Positions 1-5,692 of a DNA stretch of 6,949 bases are shown piece after piece. The stretch is from an uncultured bacterium (GTDB taxonomy: Bacteria > Omnitrophota > Gorgyraeia > Gorgyraeales > Gorgyraeaceae), in NCBI GenBank assembly GCA_913009675.1, contig CAJVXD010000066.1, positions 1 through 6,949 on the forward strand. Reading direction: 5' to 3'. A program made the translations under genes and the position numbers. Within the stretch, counting starts at the first letter, position 1, and each line of letters begins with the position of its first letter. The notes under the pieces were generated by a model. The model ran no database searches, had not been told where the DNA came from, and saw only the letters and a list, made by a program, of their open reading frames with translations.

Positions 1-144
1 GGTCCGCAGCATATTGCCGACGACTATTTGGCCGCACCGCTGCCGATGGATCGTCAAGACGCTCTGGTGCCGCAAGGCCCCGGTATCGGCTGCGAGATGG
101 ACGAAGACAAGATCGCCGCAATGGCGCTCGATCTCTCGCCATAA
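1..144 (+). CDS. Enolase-superfamily enzyme (mandelate racemase / muconate lactonizing type), C-terminal fragment
   Basis: The frame is open from the first base and ends at TAA 142-144, leaving 47 codons of a gene that begins outside the window. The peptide contains HIADDYLAAPLP followed by LVPQGPGIGCEMDEDKI. The pattern ADDYL..PL, then V P.GPG(L/I)G, then an acidic DE.K stretch is typical of the last residues of mandelate racemase / muconate cycloisomerase-like members of the enolase superfamily. There the conserved G-P-G-x-G turn closes the barrel and packs against the N-terminal capping domain. Catalytic lysines and metal ligands lie upstream and are not visible, so the substrate (mandelate-like acid, muconate, dipeptide or sugar acid) cannot be named. 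Its high GC content differs from the genes beyond about 480, and it probably belongs to another genome or a joined segment. Family assignment is moderately sure; function within the family is unknown. Confidence 0.6.
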   Translation, partial: GPQHIADDYLAAPLPMDRQDALVPQGPGIGCEMDEDKIAAMALDLSP

Positions 145-228
145 CAACACCCCGGGTCCGCGGCAACGAAGTCCCGCTCAACGCCGTCTTGGGTGTTTCG
201 TTTTGCGGTGGCCAGGCCCGCTTTGGCG
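145..228. other. Short convergent spacer, no feature recognised
   Basis: These 84 GC-rich bases separate two converging reading frames: the enolase-superfamily fragment ending at 144 and the leftward frame ending at 231. I see no convincing hairpin followed by a T run on either strand, so no terminator is claimed. Confidence 0.4.
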
Positions 229-483
229 CTAAAATCTCAGCAGAACCACCACGCCGTAAACGGCCATAAACACCGTCAGGGAAAAGTTATAAGATAGGTT
301 ACTGGCGCGGATGAATATCTGGTTCCCGACGACCAGATAGACCGCCGCCGAGAGTGCCGCCACAGGCAGATTGGCGACCAGGATATCGTGCTGCCCCATG
401 ACGGTCGCTAGAATCAGCATCTGGATAACGCTGAACGCCAGATAATAATGCGCGACCGTGTACCGGATGGCGTCCTTCTCGGA
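229..483 (-). pseudogene. C-terminal part of an unknown membrane protein, joined in frame to alaS
   Basis: The last ~84 codons of the alaS frame do not resemble any part of AlaRS. They encode three hydrophobic stretches, approximately residues 791-812, 814-838 and 846-864 of the joined frame, separated by short polar turns, and end at TAG 229-231. This looks like the last two or three membrane helices of an integral membrane protein whose 5' part is missing. I do not recognise the family. Codons here end mostly in G or C (for example GTC, GCG, CTG, ATC), as in the neighbouring enolase-superfamily fragment and unlike the bulk of alaS. Both therefore probably come from one GC-richer source sequence. 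No start codon with a ribosome site marks it as a separate gene. Confidence 0.5.
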
Positions 484-2826
484 GAGGAGCACGAATACGC
501 CGTTCTCCAGTCTATCCTTCATCACATCGGCTGATTTTCTTAAAAGCGTCATATTTACATTCTTGATCTCGGCAATTACAACATCGTGCCCTTTTATCCT
601 CAGGCGGTTCTTCAAGAGGGGGACTACGTTTGATTGAGCATTTTTAATGCTGAAACCCTCAAGGCCTTTTTCTATCGCCCTGAACTCTGCTGAGATGTCC
701 TCTATCTTTTTAAGTATACCTGCGGGGACGGTCTTTAGCTCATCTGCTATCTGTCTTATCATCTCCCTTTCTTCTTTTATCTTTTTCTTAGCCGCCTCAC
801 CGGTAACCGCCTCAATCCTCCTTACGCCGCTCGCGATAGAAGACTCTGAAACAATCTTAAATATCCCTATCTCCCCTATCTCTTTGACATGCGTACCGCC
901 GCACAATTCCCTGCTATAATCACCTATTGAAACCATCCTGACCTGATCCGAATATTTCTCTCCGAAGAGCGCTATCGCCCCTTGCTCCTTGGCCTCTTTT
1001 AGCGCAAGTTGCCTGATAGATACGGGGGTGTGTCGTTTTATATTCGTGTTTACAAGTCCCTCTACCCTTTGGATCTCATCCTTAGTGAGGGCCTTAAAAT
1101 GGCTGAAATCAAACCTCAACCGATCAGATGCGACTAAGGAACCTGCCTGTTTTACGTGTTGGCCCAGGACCTGTCTTAATGCACTGTGCAAAAGGTGGGT
1201 TGCGGTATGATTCTTCTTTATCTCTTCCCTGCGCCCTATATCTACCTTTGCTATAACATTATCGCCTTCATTTAATGTCCCTTTTTTTATCCTTGCCTCA
1301 TGCTGGACCCTCCCGGCAATATCCACCGCATTAACAACATCTGCCACGATCCCATTGTCCTTGATAAGCCACCCCGTATCTCCCACCTGGCCGCCTTTTT
1401 CTCCATAAAAATTGGTCTCCTTCAAAAAGATGCGGTAACTGCCTCTCTTTTTCATATCTCCCGGGGCAACCAGCCGAGTCACCATGGTAGTTATCTCTTC
1501 TTTATCCTCTATAAAAGGGGCCGGGTCAGGCAATCTTATCTTCATATCCCCTTCAAGCGCAAATATAGAATCTCTTATCTTGCTTTTTTGCCTTGATTTG
1601 ACCCGCTGACCATCCATGCATTTCTTGAAGGCCTCTGTGTCTATACTTATATTGTTTTCCCTTGCAATCTCCTGGCTCAGCTCCAGAGGAAAACCATAGG
1701 TATCGTACAACCTAAACACAGCCTCCCCCCTAATGACACCGGAAGGCCTGGAGTCCTCGATAATCTCGTTTAACCTTTGGAGCCCGTCCTGAATCGTATC
1801 TTTAAATCTATTCTCTTCGGAAAGCACAACCTGCGCGATATCCTCCCTTTGCCGGGTTAGTTCGGGATAGACCTTCTTCATCACTCTCGCCACTGCAGGT
1901 ACTATCTTGTATAAAAACGGCCCTTCTATGCCCATGGACCTTCCGTACCAAAAGGCCTTTCTTATCAACTTGCGTATAACGTATCCCCTCTCTTCATTAG
2001 ACGGGAGAACACCGTCCCCTACAGCAAATGTTACAGCCCTTATATGATCGGCTACTGCGTTTATCTCTTTCGTATGTTCGGTAAGGCCCGGTTTTAAAAA
2101 ACCCCTTATCGCATCTATGATAGGCCTAAAAGAATCTATCTCAAAGTTTGTTCCCTTCCCCTGCATGACCCTGGCAATCCTTTCAAGCCCCATACCTGTA
2201 TCAATGTTTTTATTCGGGAGAGGTTCGAGTCTTCCTTTATCCCTTCTGTCAAATTGAGTAAATACAAGGTTCCAGACCTCCACACCGTCAGGCCCCCCGT
2301 AAAAGATCTCGGAACATGGACCGCACGGGCCATTAGGCCCTTTGCTCGGTGCGTTTGCCGGCCAGAAATTCTCACCTTCTCCGAGCCTCAGGATCCTGCC
2401 TTCGGGAAGCCTTATCGCGTCCCTCCAGATATCATATGCCTCCTTATCATCTTTGTATACGGAGACCCATAAGTCCGATCCCTGTAATCCCAGTTCTCGG
2501 GTAAGGAATTCCCATGCCCAGGCTATCGCCTCTTTCTTGAAATAATCACCGAAGGAAAAGTTTCCCAGCATCTCAAAAAAGCTATGATGATCAGGCGTCT
2601 CTCCTACCTTATCCAGATCACCTGTCCTGAGGCATTTCTGACAAGTTGCTGCCCTCTCGGGACCTTTGACCCTGCCCAGAAACTCCTCTTTAAACTGATT
2701 CATCCCTGCCCCTGTAAAAAGCAAGGTAGGGTCATTGGCAGGGACAAGTGAATCGCTGGGATAAATCCTGTGCCCGCGTCCCTCAAAAAATCTTAAGAAT
2801 CGTTCTCGAATCTCGTCGGTTGTCAT
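229..2826 (-). CDS. alaS: Alanyl-tRNA synthetase with its C-terminal end replaced by an unrelated hydrophobic tail
   Basis: AlaRS charges tRNA-Ala with alanine in the cytoplasm and hydrolyses mischarged Ser/Gly-tRNA. Residues 1-240 carry the class II catalytic core, including the motif 2 region around TCQKCLRTGD (61-70), HHSFFEMLGNFSFGDYF (80-96), NGPCGPCSE (165-173) and DTGMGLERI (209-217). NEERGYVIRKLIRKA (277-291) follows in the tRNA-recognition part. The editing domain has its zinc ligands, HTATH (H540, H544) and CGGTH (C642, H646). The C-Ala domain begins normally but homology appears to stop near residues 780-790. The usual glycine-rich GGGGGR-PDMAQAGG ending is absent, and about 75 residues with three hydrophobic stretches follow instead. 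The total of 865 aa looks normal only by coincidence. ATG 2824-2826 is the only possible start, as an in-frame TAG lies 12 bases upstream, and the N-terminus fits the family. No Shine-Dalgarno lies at normal distance (GAGGT is 18 nt away), so coupling to htrA, 31 bp upstream, is likely. The synthetase identity is certain; the tail is not. Confidence 0.93.
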   Translation of the reverse strand: MTTDEIRERFLRFFEGRGHRIYPSDSLVPANDPTLLFTGAGMNQFKEEFLGRVKGPERAATCQKCLRTGDLDKVGETPDHHSFFEMLGNFSFGDYFKKEAIAWAWEFLTRELGLQGSDLWVSVYKDDKEAYDIWRDAIRLPEGRILRLGEGENFWPANAPSKGPNGPCGPCSEIFYGGPDGVEVWNLVFTQFDRRDKGRLEPLPNKNIDTGMGLERIARVMQGKGTNFEIDSFRPIIDAIRGFLKPGLTEHTKEINAVADHIRAVTFAVGDGVLPSNEERGYVIRKLIRKAFWYGRSMGIEGPFLYKIVPAVARVMKKVYPELTRQREDIAQVVLSEENRFKDTIQDGLQRLNEIIEDSRPSGVIRGEAVFRLYDTYGFPLELSQEIARENNISIDTEAFKKCMDGQRVKSRQKSKIRDSIFALEGDMKIRLPDPAPFIEDKEEITTMVTRLVAPGDMKKRGSYRIFLKETNFYGEKGGQVGDTGWLIKDNGIVADVVNAVDIAGRVQHEARIKKGTLNEGDNVIAKVDIGRREEIKKNHTATHLLHSALRQVLGQHVKQAGSLVASDRLRFDFSHFKALTKDEIQRVEGLVNTNIKRHTPVSIRQLALKEAKEQGAIALFGEKYSDQVRMVSIGDYSRELCGGTHVKEIGEIGIFKIVSESSIASGVRRIEAVTGEAAKKKIKEEREMIRQIADELKTVPAGILKKIEDISAEFRAIEKGLEGFSIKNAQSNVVPLLKNRLRIKGHDVVIAEIKNVNMTLLRKSADVMKDRLENGVFVLLSEKDAIRYTVAHYYLAFSVIQMLILATVMGQHDILVANLPVAALSAAVYLVVGNQIFIRASNLSYNFSLTVFMAVYGVVVLLRF
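450..510. other. Probable junction between two unrelated sequences (assembly chimera or rearrangement)
   Basis: Within this interval the alaS frame loses AlaRS similarity (last convincing part about GVFVLLSEKD, residues 776-785). Third-position GC rises sharply and the protein turns into a membrane-type sequence. The frame passes through without a stop, which happens by chance in about a third of random joins. The exact breakpoint cannot be fixed by eye. A join made during metagenome assembly or binning is the simplest explanation; a real recombination is the alternative. Confidence 0.55.
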
Positions 2827-2857
2827 GTTCGTATTCTAGGGTCGACCTCGAAAAAAC

Positions 2858-4300
2858 CTATCTTTCCTTGATAACTACATACCCCCTGTACGTCCCCACC
2901 AGCGCATCACCTGTTAATCCATCAATTACCTTCTTGTAATCCCTTATGTCCTTGAGGGGGGTTCTGTTTATCTCATAGATTACATCCCCTGGCCTTATGC
3001 CGGATTCTTCGGCGGGGCTCCCTGACTCTACACTTACAACAACCACACCTATCTCTGTCTTTAACTTAAAACGACTCGCTATATCAGGTGTAATATCCGA
3101 AACCTCTATGCCTCTCCAGAATTTAGAGGCCATTCTTTTGCCGGGCAGTTCCTTCTTTTTCTCAGGGATAGCAGCGACTTTTTGTTCCGGCCTTGCCCCT
3201 ATCTCTATCTTCATGGAATAAGGTTTGTTGTTCCTTATAACCCCGAGGACAACCTTATCACCTATATCCTTTTTTAAAACCATCCTTATTAAATCCTGCG
3301 TGTTCCTTATGTTTTTTGAGGCGAAGGAAACAATTATATCCCCAGGGGACAGACCTGCCTTTTCAGCCGGACTTCCCTTCAGGATCCTGGAGATTAAAAC
3401 GCCTTCCTTCTTTGACAACCCAAAATATGCCACTATATCAGAATCAACGTCCTGGATTATCACCCCTATCCAGCCATACAGGACCTTTCTTCCCTGCATT
3501 AAATCATCTATTATCTTCTTCGCTGTATTTATAGGGACTGCAAAACCTATACCTTCAGACCCTCCGCTCATAGTAAAGATAGCAACGTTTATGCCTATCA
3601 CCTTTCCGTAGATATTGACCAGGGGGCCGCCGCTATTGCCCGGGTTTACAGCGGCATCTGTCTGTATTAGATCGGAATACTCTCTGACCCTTTTATTCGT
3701 CCTCGGAAGGCTCCTGTGTAAAGCGCTTACAACCCCTACGGTAACAGTGGGCTCCGGATTCTTCACCGCGAATCCAAAGGGATTTCCTATCGCTATTGCC
3801 CACTGGCCTATCTGCACATCATCCGAGTTGCCAAATATGACAAAGGGTAATTCGCCTTTTGGTTCTATCTTGACAACGGCCAGGTCAGAATAGAGATCCG
3901 AACCTGTCAAGCGGCCGGCAAACTCTCTTCCGTCAGGTAAGGTAACTGTAATCTTATCCGCATCGTGGATTACGTGTTCGTTTGTAAGTATGTAGCCCTC
4001 TTTATTTATGATAACGCCTGAACCCAACCCGATCTTTTTGAATTCCCTATCAGGTCCTGCTACAAAAAAATCATTGAAGAAATCGTTTTCAAATCGAGAA
4101 AAAGGATAATACCTGGTCTGATAACGTTCTATGTGCTCTGTGCTTATGCTGACAACGGCAGGCCCTACCTCTTTTGAAACCTCAACAAACGCATCCTGGA
4201 GAGAAATTGCCTCTTTTGACGGTCCCGCGTATGCACAAGACATATATCCCAGCGCAAAGACCGCTGTCAATACCGAAAGGTATCTTTGAAGCCTTGACAT
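2858..4300 (-). CDS. htrA: HtrA/Deg family periplasmic serine protease (Do-like, two PDZ domains)
   Basis: This ATP-independent protease/chaperone degrades or refolds damaged envelope proteins. From ATG 4298-4300 it has 480 residues, usual for DegP/DegQ. Residues 1-25 form a Sec signal peptide (basic MSRLQR, hydrophobic core, AYA before G26), so the mature enzyme is periplasmic. A lipobox is not supported, because the residues before the cysteine are YMS. The trypsin-like domain (~90-265) holds the full triad: His109 in TNEHV, Asp139 in SDLAVV and Ser223 in GNSGGPLV. PDZ1 lies at ~275-370 and PDZ2 at ~393-475, each with a GSPAE..G(L/I).PGD(I/V)I motif, joined by a lysine/proline-rich linker. 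The frame extends 25 codons further upstream into recA, but this start is better: it directly precedes the signal peptide and has GGGG 10 nt upstream (minus strand). It begins 16 bp after the recA stop and is probably co-transcribed with recA and alaS. Identity is firm; whether it acts like DegP, DegQ or DegS-type sensing is open, although two PDZ domains argue against DegS. Confidence 0.95.
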   Translation of the reverse strand: MSRLQRYLSVLTAVFALGYMSCAYAGPSKEAISLQDAFVEVSKEVGPAVVSISTEHIERYQTRYYPFSRFENDFFNDFFVAGPDREFKKIGLGSGVIINKEGYILTNEHVIHDADKITVTLPDGREFAGRLTGSDLYSDLAVVKIEPKGELPFVIFGNSDDVQIGQWAIAIGNPFGFAVKNPEPTVTVGVVSALHRSLPRTNKRVREYSDLIQTDAAVNPGNSGGPLVNIYGKVIGINVAIFTMSGGSEGIGFAVPINTAKKIIDDLMQGRKVLYGWIGVIIQDVDSDIVAYFGLSKKEGVLISRILKGSPAEKAGLSPGDIIVSFASKNIRNTQDLIRMVLKKDIGDKVVLGVIRNNKPYSMKIEIGARPEQKVAAIPEKKKELPGKRMASKFWRGIEVSDITPDIASRFKLKTEIGVVVVSVESGSPAEESGIRPGDVIYEINRTPLKDIRDYKKVIDGLTGDALVGTYRGYVVIKER

Positions 4301-4316
4301 CTTTGTTGGTCCCCTT

Positions 4317-5351
4317 TTAATCTTTACACAAGGACTTCGCCAGCATAGATTCCCTGATCCTTTTCTCGATCTCATTGCTTAGCTTGGCGTTGTTTTTTAA
4401 AAACTCTCTGGCCGAGTCCCTGCCCTGGCCCAGTCTTTCACTGCCATACATCAACCATGACCCCGACTTTTCCAGAACCCCTGTCTCCACCCCCAGGTCC
4501 AGGATACTGCCAGAGCGCGAGATACCTTCGTCATATAAGATTTCAAACTCTGCCTTTCTAAAAGGTGGTGCTACCTTATTCTTTACAACCTTTGCCCTCA
4601 CCCTTGTTCCTATCACGGTGTCCCCTGACTTTATATTAGTTATCCTCCTCAGATCAATCCTTACGGAAGAATAAAATTTCAACGCCCGTCCGCCTGTGGT
4701 GGTTTCAGGATTACCAAACATAACACCGATCTTCTCCCTTATCTGATTAATAAAAATAACACAGGTATTCGTCTTTGCAATAATCGCCGTCAACTTCCTG
4801 AGGGCCTGAGACATTAGCCTTGCCTGAAGCCCGATGTGCCTGTCACCCATGTCACCCTCTATCTCTGCCCTGGGCACCAGAGCTGCGACAGAATCTATCA
4901 CAATAAGGTCGACTGCATTGCTCCTCACAAGCATCTCTACAATATCAAGGGCCTGCTCACCTGAATCCGGTTGAGATATCAAAAGGTCGTCAAGATTTAC
5001 CTTTAATTTCTTCGCATAAGTGGGGTCAAGCGCGTGTTCGGCATCTATAAAGGCAGCCACGCCCCCCAGCCTCTGAACCTGAGAAATAATGCTTAGTGTC
5101 AGGGTGGTCTTCCCTCCTGCCTCAGGCCCAAATATCTCTACAACCCTGCCCCTTGGCACCCCGCCAACTCCCAGCGCAAGATCAAGAGACAATGCCCCTG
5201 TAGAAATGGCATCTACATCGACCTTTGTCTCTTGCCCGAGCTTCATGATGGCTCCCTTGCCGAATTGTTTCTCTATCTGTGTTAGTGCCATATCCAATGC
5301 CTTTTCTTTATCATTTTTAGATGCTAGTTTTTTTTCCTCTTTCTTTACCAT
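4317..5351 (-). CDS. recA: Recombinase RecA
   Basis: RecA polymerises on single-stranded DNA with ATP, drives homologous pairing and strand exchange, and promotes cleavage of LexA-type repressors. The 344 residues cover the whole protein. An N-terminal helix with basic residues leads to the [14 protein letters not shown] region (26-38). Walker A is GPEAGGKTT (75-83), where most RecAs have GPESSGKTT, and the lysine and threonine are kept. Walker B is [10 protein letters not shown] (149-158), Asp153. The DNA-binding loops follow: L1 around [14 protein letters not shown] (163-176) and L2 around [19 protein letters not shown] (209-227). The C-terminus is basic and ends without the acidic tail of E. 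coli RecA (about 350 aa), a normal variation. ATG 5349-5351 has an excellent ribosome site, AAGGAGGT, 5 nt upstream. It is first in the leftward gene set with htrA 16 bp downstream, and divergent from cinA. No recX follows it here. Confidence 0.98.
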   Translation of the reverse strand: MVKKEEKKLASKNDKEKALDMALTQIEKQFGKGAIMKLGQETKVDVDAISTGALSLDLALGVGGVPRGRVVEIFGPEAGGKTTLTLSIISQVQRLGGVAAFIDAEHALDPTYAKKLKVNLDDLLISQPDSGEQALDIVEMLVRSNAVDLIVIDSVAALVPRAEIEGDMGDRHIGLQARLMSQALRKLTAIIAKTNTCVIFINQIREKIGVMFGNPETTTGGRALKFYSSVRIDLRRITNIKSGDTVIGTRVRAKVVKNKVAPPFRKAEFEILYDEGISRSGSILDLGVETGVLEKSGSWLMYGSERLGQGRDSAREFLKNNAKLSNEIEKRIRESMLAKSLCKD

Positions 5352-5356
5352 TTTGC

Positions 5357-5364
5357 ACCTCCTT
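5357..5364 (-). promoter_or_regulatory. Ribosome binding site of recA
   Basis: Minus-strand AAGGAGGT lies 5 nt before the recA ATG and is the strongest Shine-Dalgarno in the window. It settles the recA start and contrasts with alaS and cinA, neither of which has a well-placed one. Confidence 0.85.
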
Positions 5365-5375
5365 GTTTTTGGTTT

Positions 5376-5404
5376 ATTATATAATCCTAAGCCGTCAAAG
5401 TAAA
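5376..5404 (-). promoter_or_regulatory. Candidate sigma-70-type promoter for recA-htrA-alaS
   Basis: On the minus strand a perfect TATAAT -10 box lies about 25 bases upstream of the recA start codon. Seventeen bases before it stands TTTACT, matching four of six bases of the TTGACA consensus. A better-looking TTGACG sits only 11 bases from the -10 and is too close to pair with it. Transcription would start a few bases before the ribosome site. I saw no recognised LexA box of the CTGT-N8-ACAG or GAAC-N4-GTTC type overlapping it, so SOS control is not shown. Confidence 0.5.
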
Positions 5405-5544
5405 GTAAATTATGGCATCACCTCCCCGAATGTTCTCCACAGCACTGTAGATATAGAGTCTACCCTGCCAAAGCCGCTTATAGGCAAAGCAAACCTTGCA
5501 GCTACACTTATAATTAGACACGGCTCATGAGCATTTTCTTTCAG

Positions 5545-5644
5545 CCCGTACCAAATTTTTTAAGATTCCCTCACAAATCACAGCGAATCTTTTTAATTAT
5601 GCCCTATTTTTAATAATACGAGAATCCTTTAAATTTGGTACGGG
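5545..5644. repeat. Inverted-repeat (MITE-like) element between recA and cinA
   Basis: The ends are perfect 14-base inverted repeats: CCCGTACCAAATTT at 5545-5558 and AAATTTGGTACGGG at 5631-5644. Similarity continues inward with a one-base shift, both arms carrying GATTC/GAATC (5564-5568 and 5622-5626). Inside, AAGATTC (5562-5568) and GAATCTT (5585-5591) form a second inverted pair around a 16-base loop. The interior is AT-rich and encodes nothing recognisable. About 100 bp with terminal inverted repeats is the size and build of a MITE or other non-autonomous repeat. I see no clear target-site duplication (left flank ...CTTTCAG, right flank GTTCAA...). A long regulatory hairpin between two divergent genes is the alternative. 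Confidence 0.6.
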
Positions 5645-5656
5645 GTTCAAAAAATA

Positions 5657-5685
5657 TTGCTTCCATAGCTAACATTGGATATAAT
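5657..5685 (+). promoter_or_regulatory. cinA promoter, positioned for a leaderless transcript
   Basis: A perfect TATAAT at 5680-5685 is preceded, at the ideal 17-base spacing, by TTGCTT at 5657-5662, which keeps the important TTG of the -35 box. Only seven bases separate the -10 box from the cinA ATG at 5693, so transcription would begin at or within a base or so of the start codon. This agrees with the absence of any Shine-Dalgarno before cinA. Confidence 0.55.
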
Positions 5686-5692
5686 ATATACT

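Larger units (their letters stand above)
5352..5692. other. Divergent intergenic region between recA and cinA (341 bp)
   Basis: This region holds, in order, the recA ribosome site and promoter, a stretch (about 5410-5559) open on both strands but without a credible start codon, a ~100 bp inverted-repeat element (5545-5644), and the cinA promoter (5657-5685). I see no tRNA, riboswitch or CRISPR-like structure. The open stretch is described under findings because it could be part of a repeated element and not a gene. Confidence 0.7.

Noticed and set aside
14..232. A 72-codon plus-strand frame at the left edge
   Set aside because: It overlaps the enolase-superfamily frame in another phase and its peptide, rich in Arg, Trp and Pro, looks like an out-of-frame translation of GC-rich DNA.
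2136..2375. A 79-codon minus-strand frame inside alaS
   Set aside because: It lies wholly within the conserved catalytic core of alaS in another phase and has no recognisable motif.
3225..3611. A 128-codon plus-strand frame opposite htrA
   Set aside because: It is antisense to the conserved protease and PDZ domains, and a shadow of their codon bias explains its length.
4301..4375. A 25-codon N-terminal extension of htrA overlapping the end of recA
   Set aside because: The extension overlaps recA by 59 bases, is basic and unlike the family. The inner ATG at 4298-4300 directly precedes a clear signal peptide and has a purine-rich ribosome site.
5416..5430. A leader peptide start (GGGGAGGTG followed by ATG CCA TAA, minus strand) upstream of recA
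   Set aside because: The ATG overlaps the ribosome-site-like run with no spacing, gives only two codons, and lies upstream of the predicted recA promoter.
5430..5450. Possible LexA/SOS operator near recA (ACAG-CA-CTGT and a nearby GAATGTTC)
   Set aside because: The halves are in the wrong orientation or spacing for CTGT-N8-ACAG or GAAC-N4-GTTC, and they lie upstream of the likely -35 box. No repressor site can be supported.
5562..5597. Rho-independent terminator on the plus strand (AAGATTC/GAATCTT followed by T residues)
   Set aside because: The stem is AT-rich, only 7 bp with a 16-base loop, and there is no plus-strand gene upstream to terminate. It is better seen as part of the inverted-repeat element.
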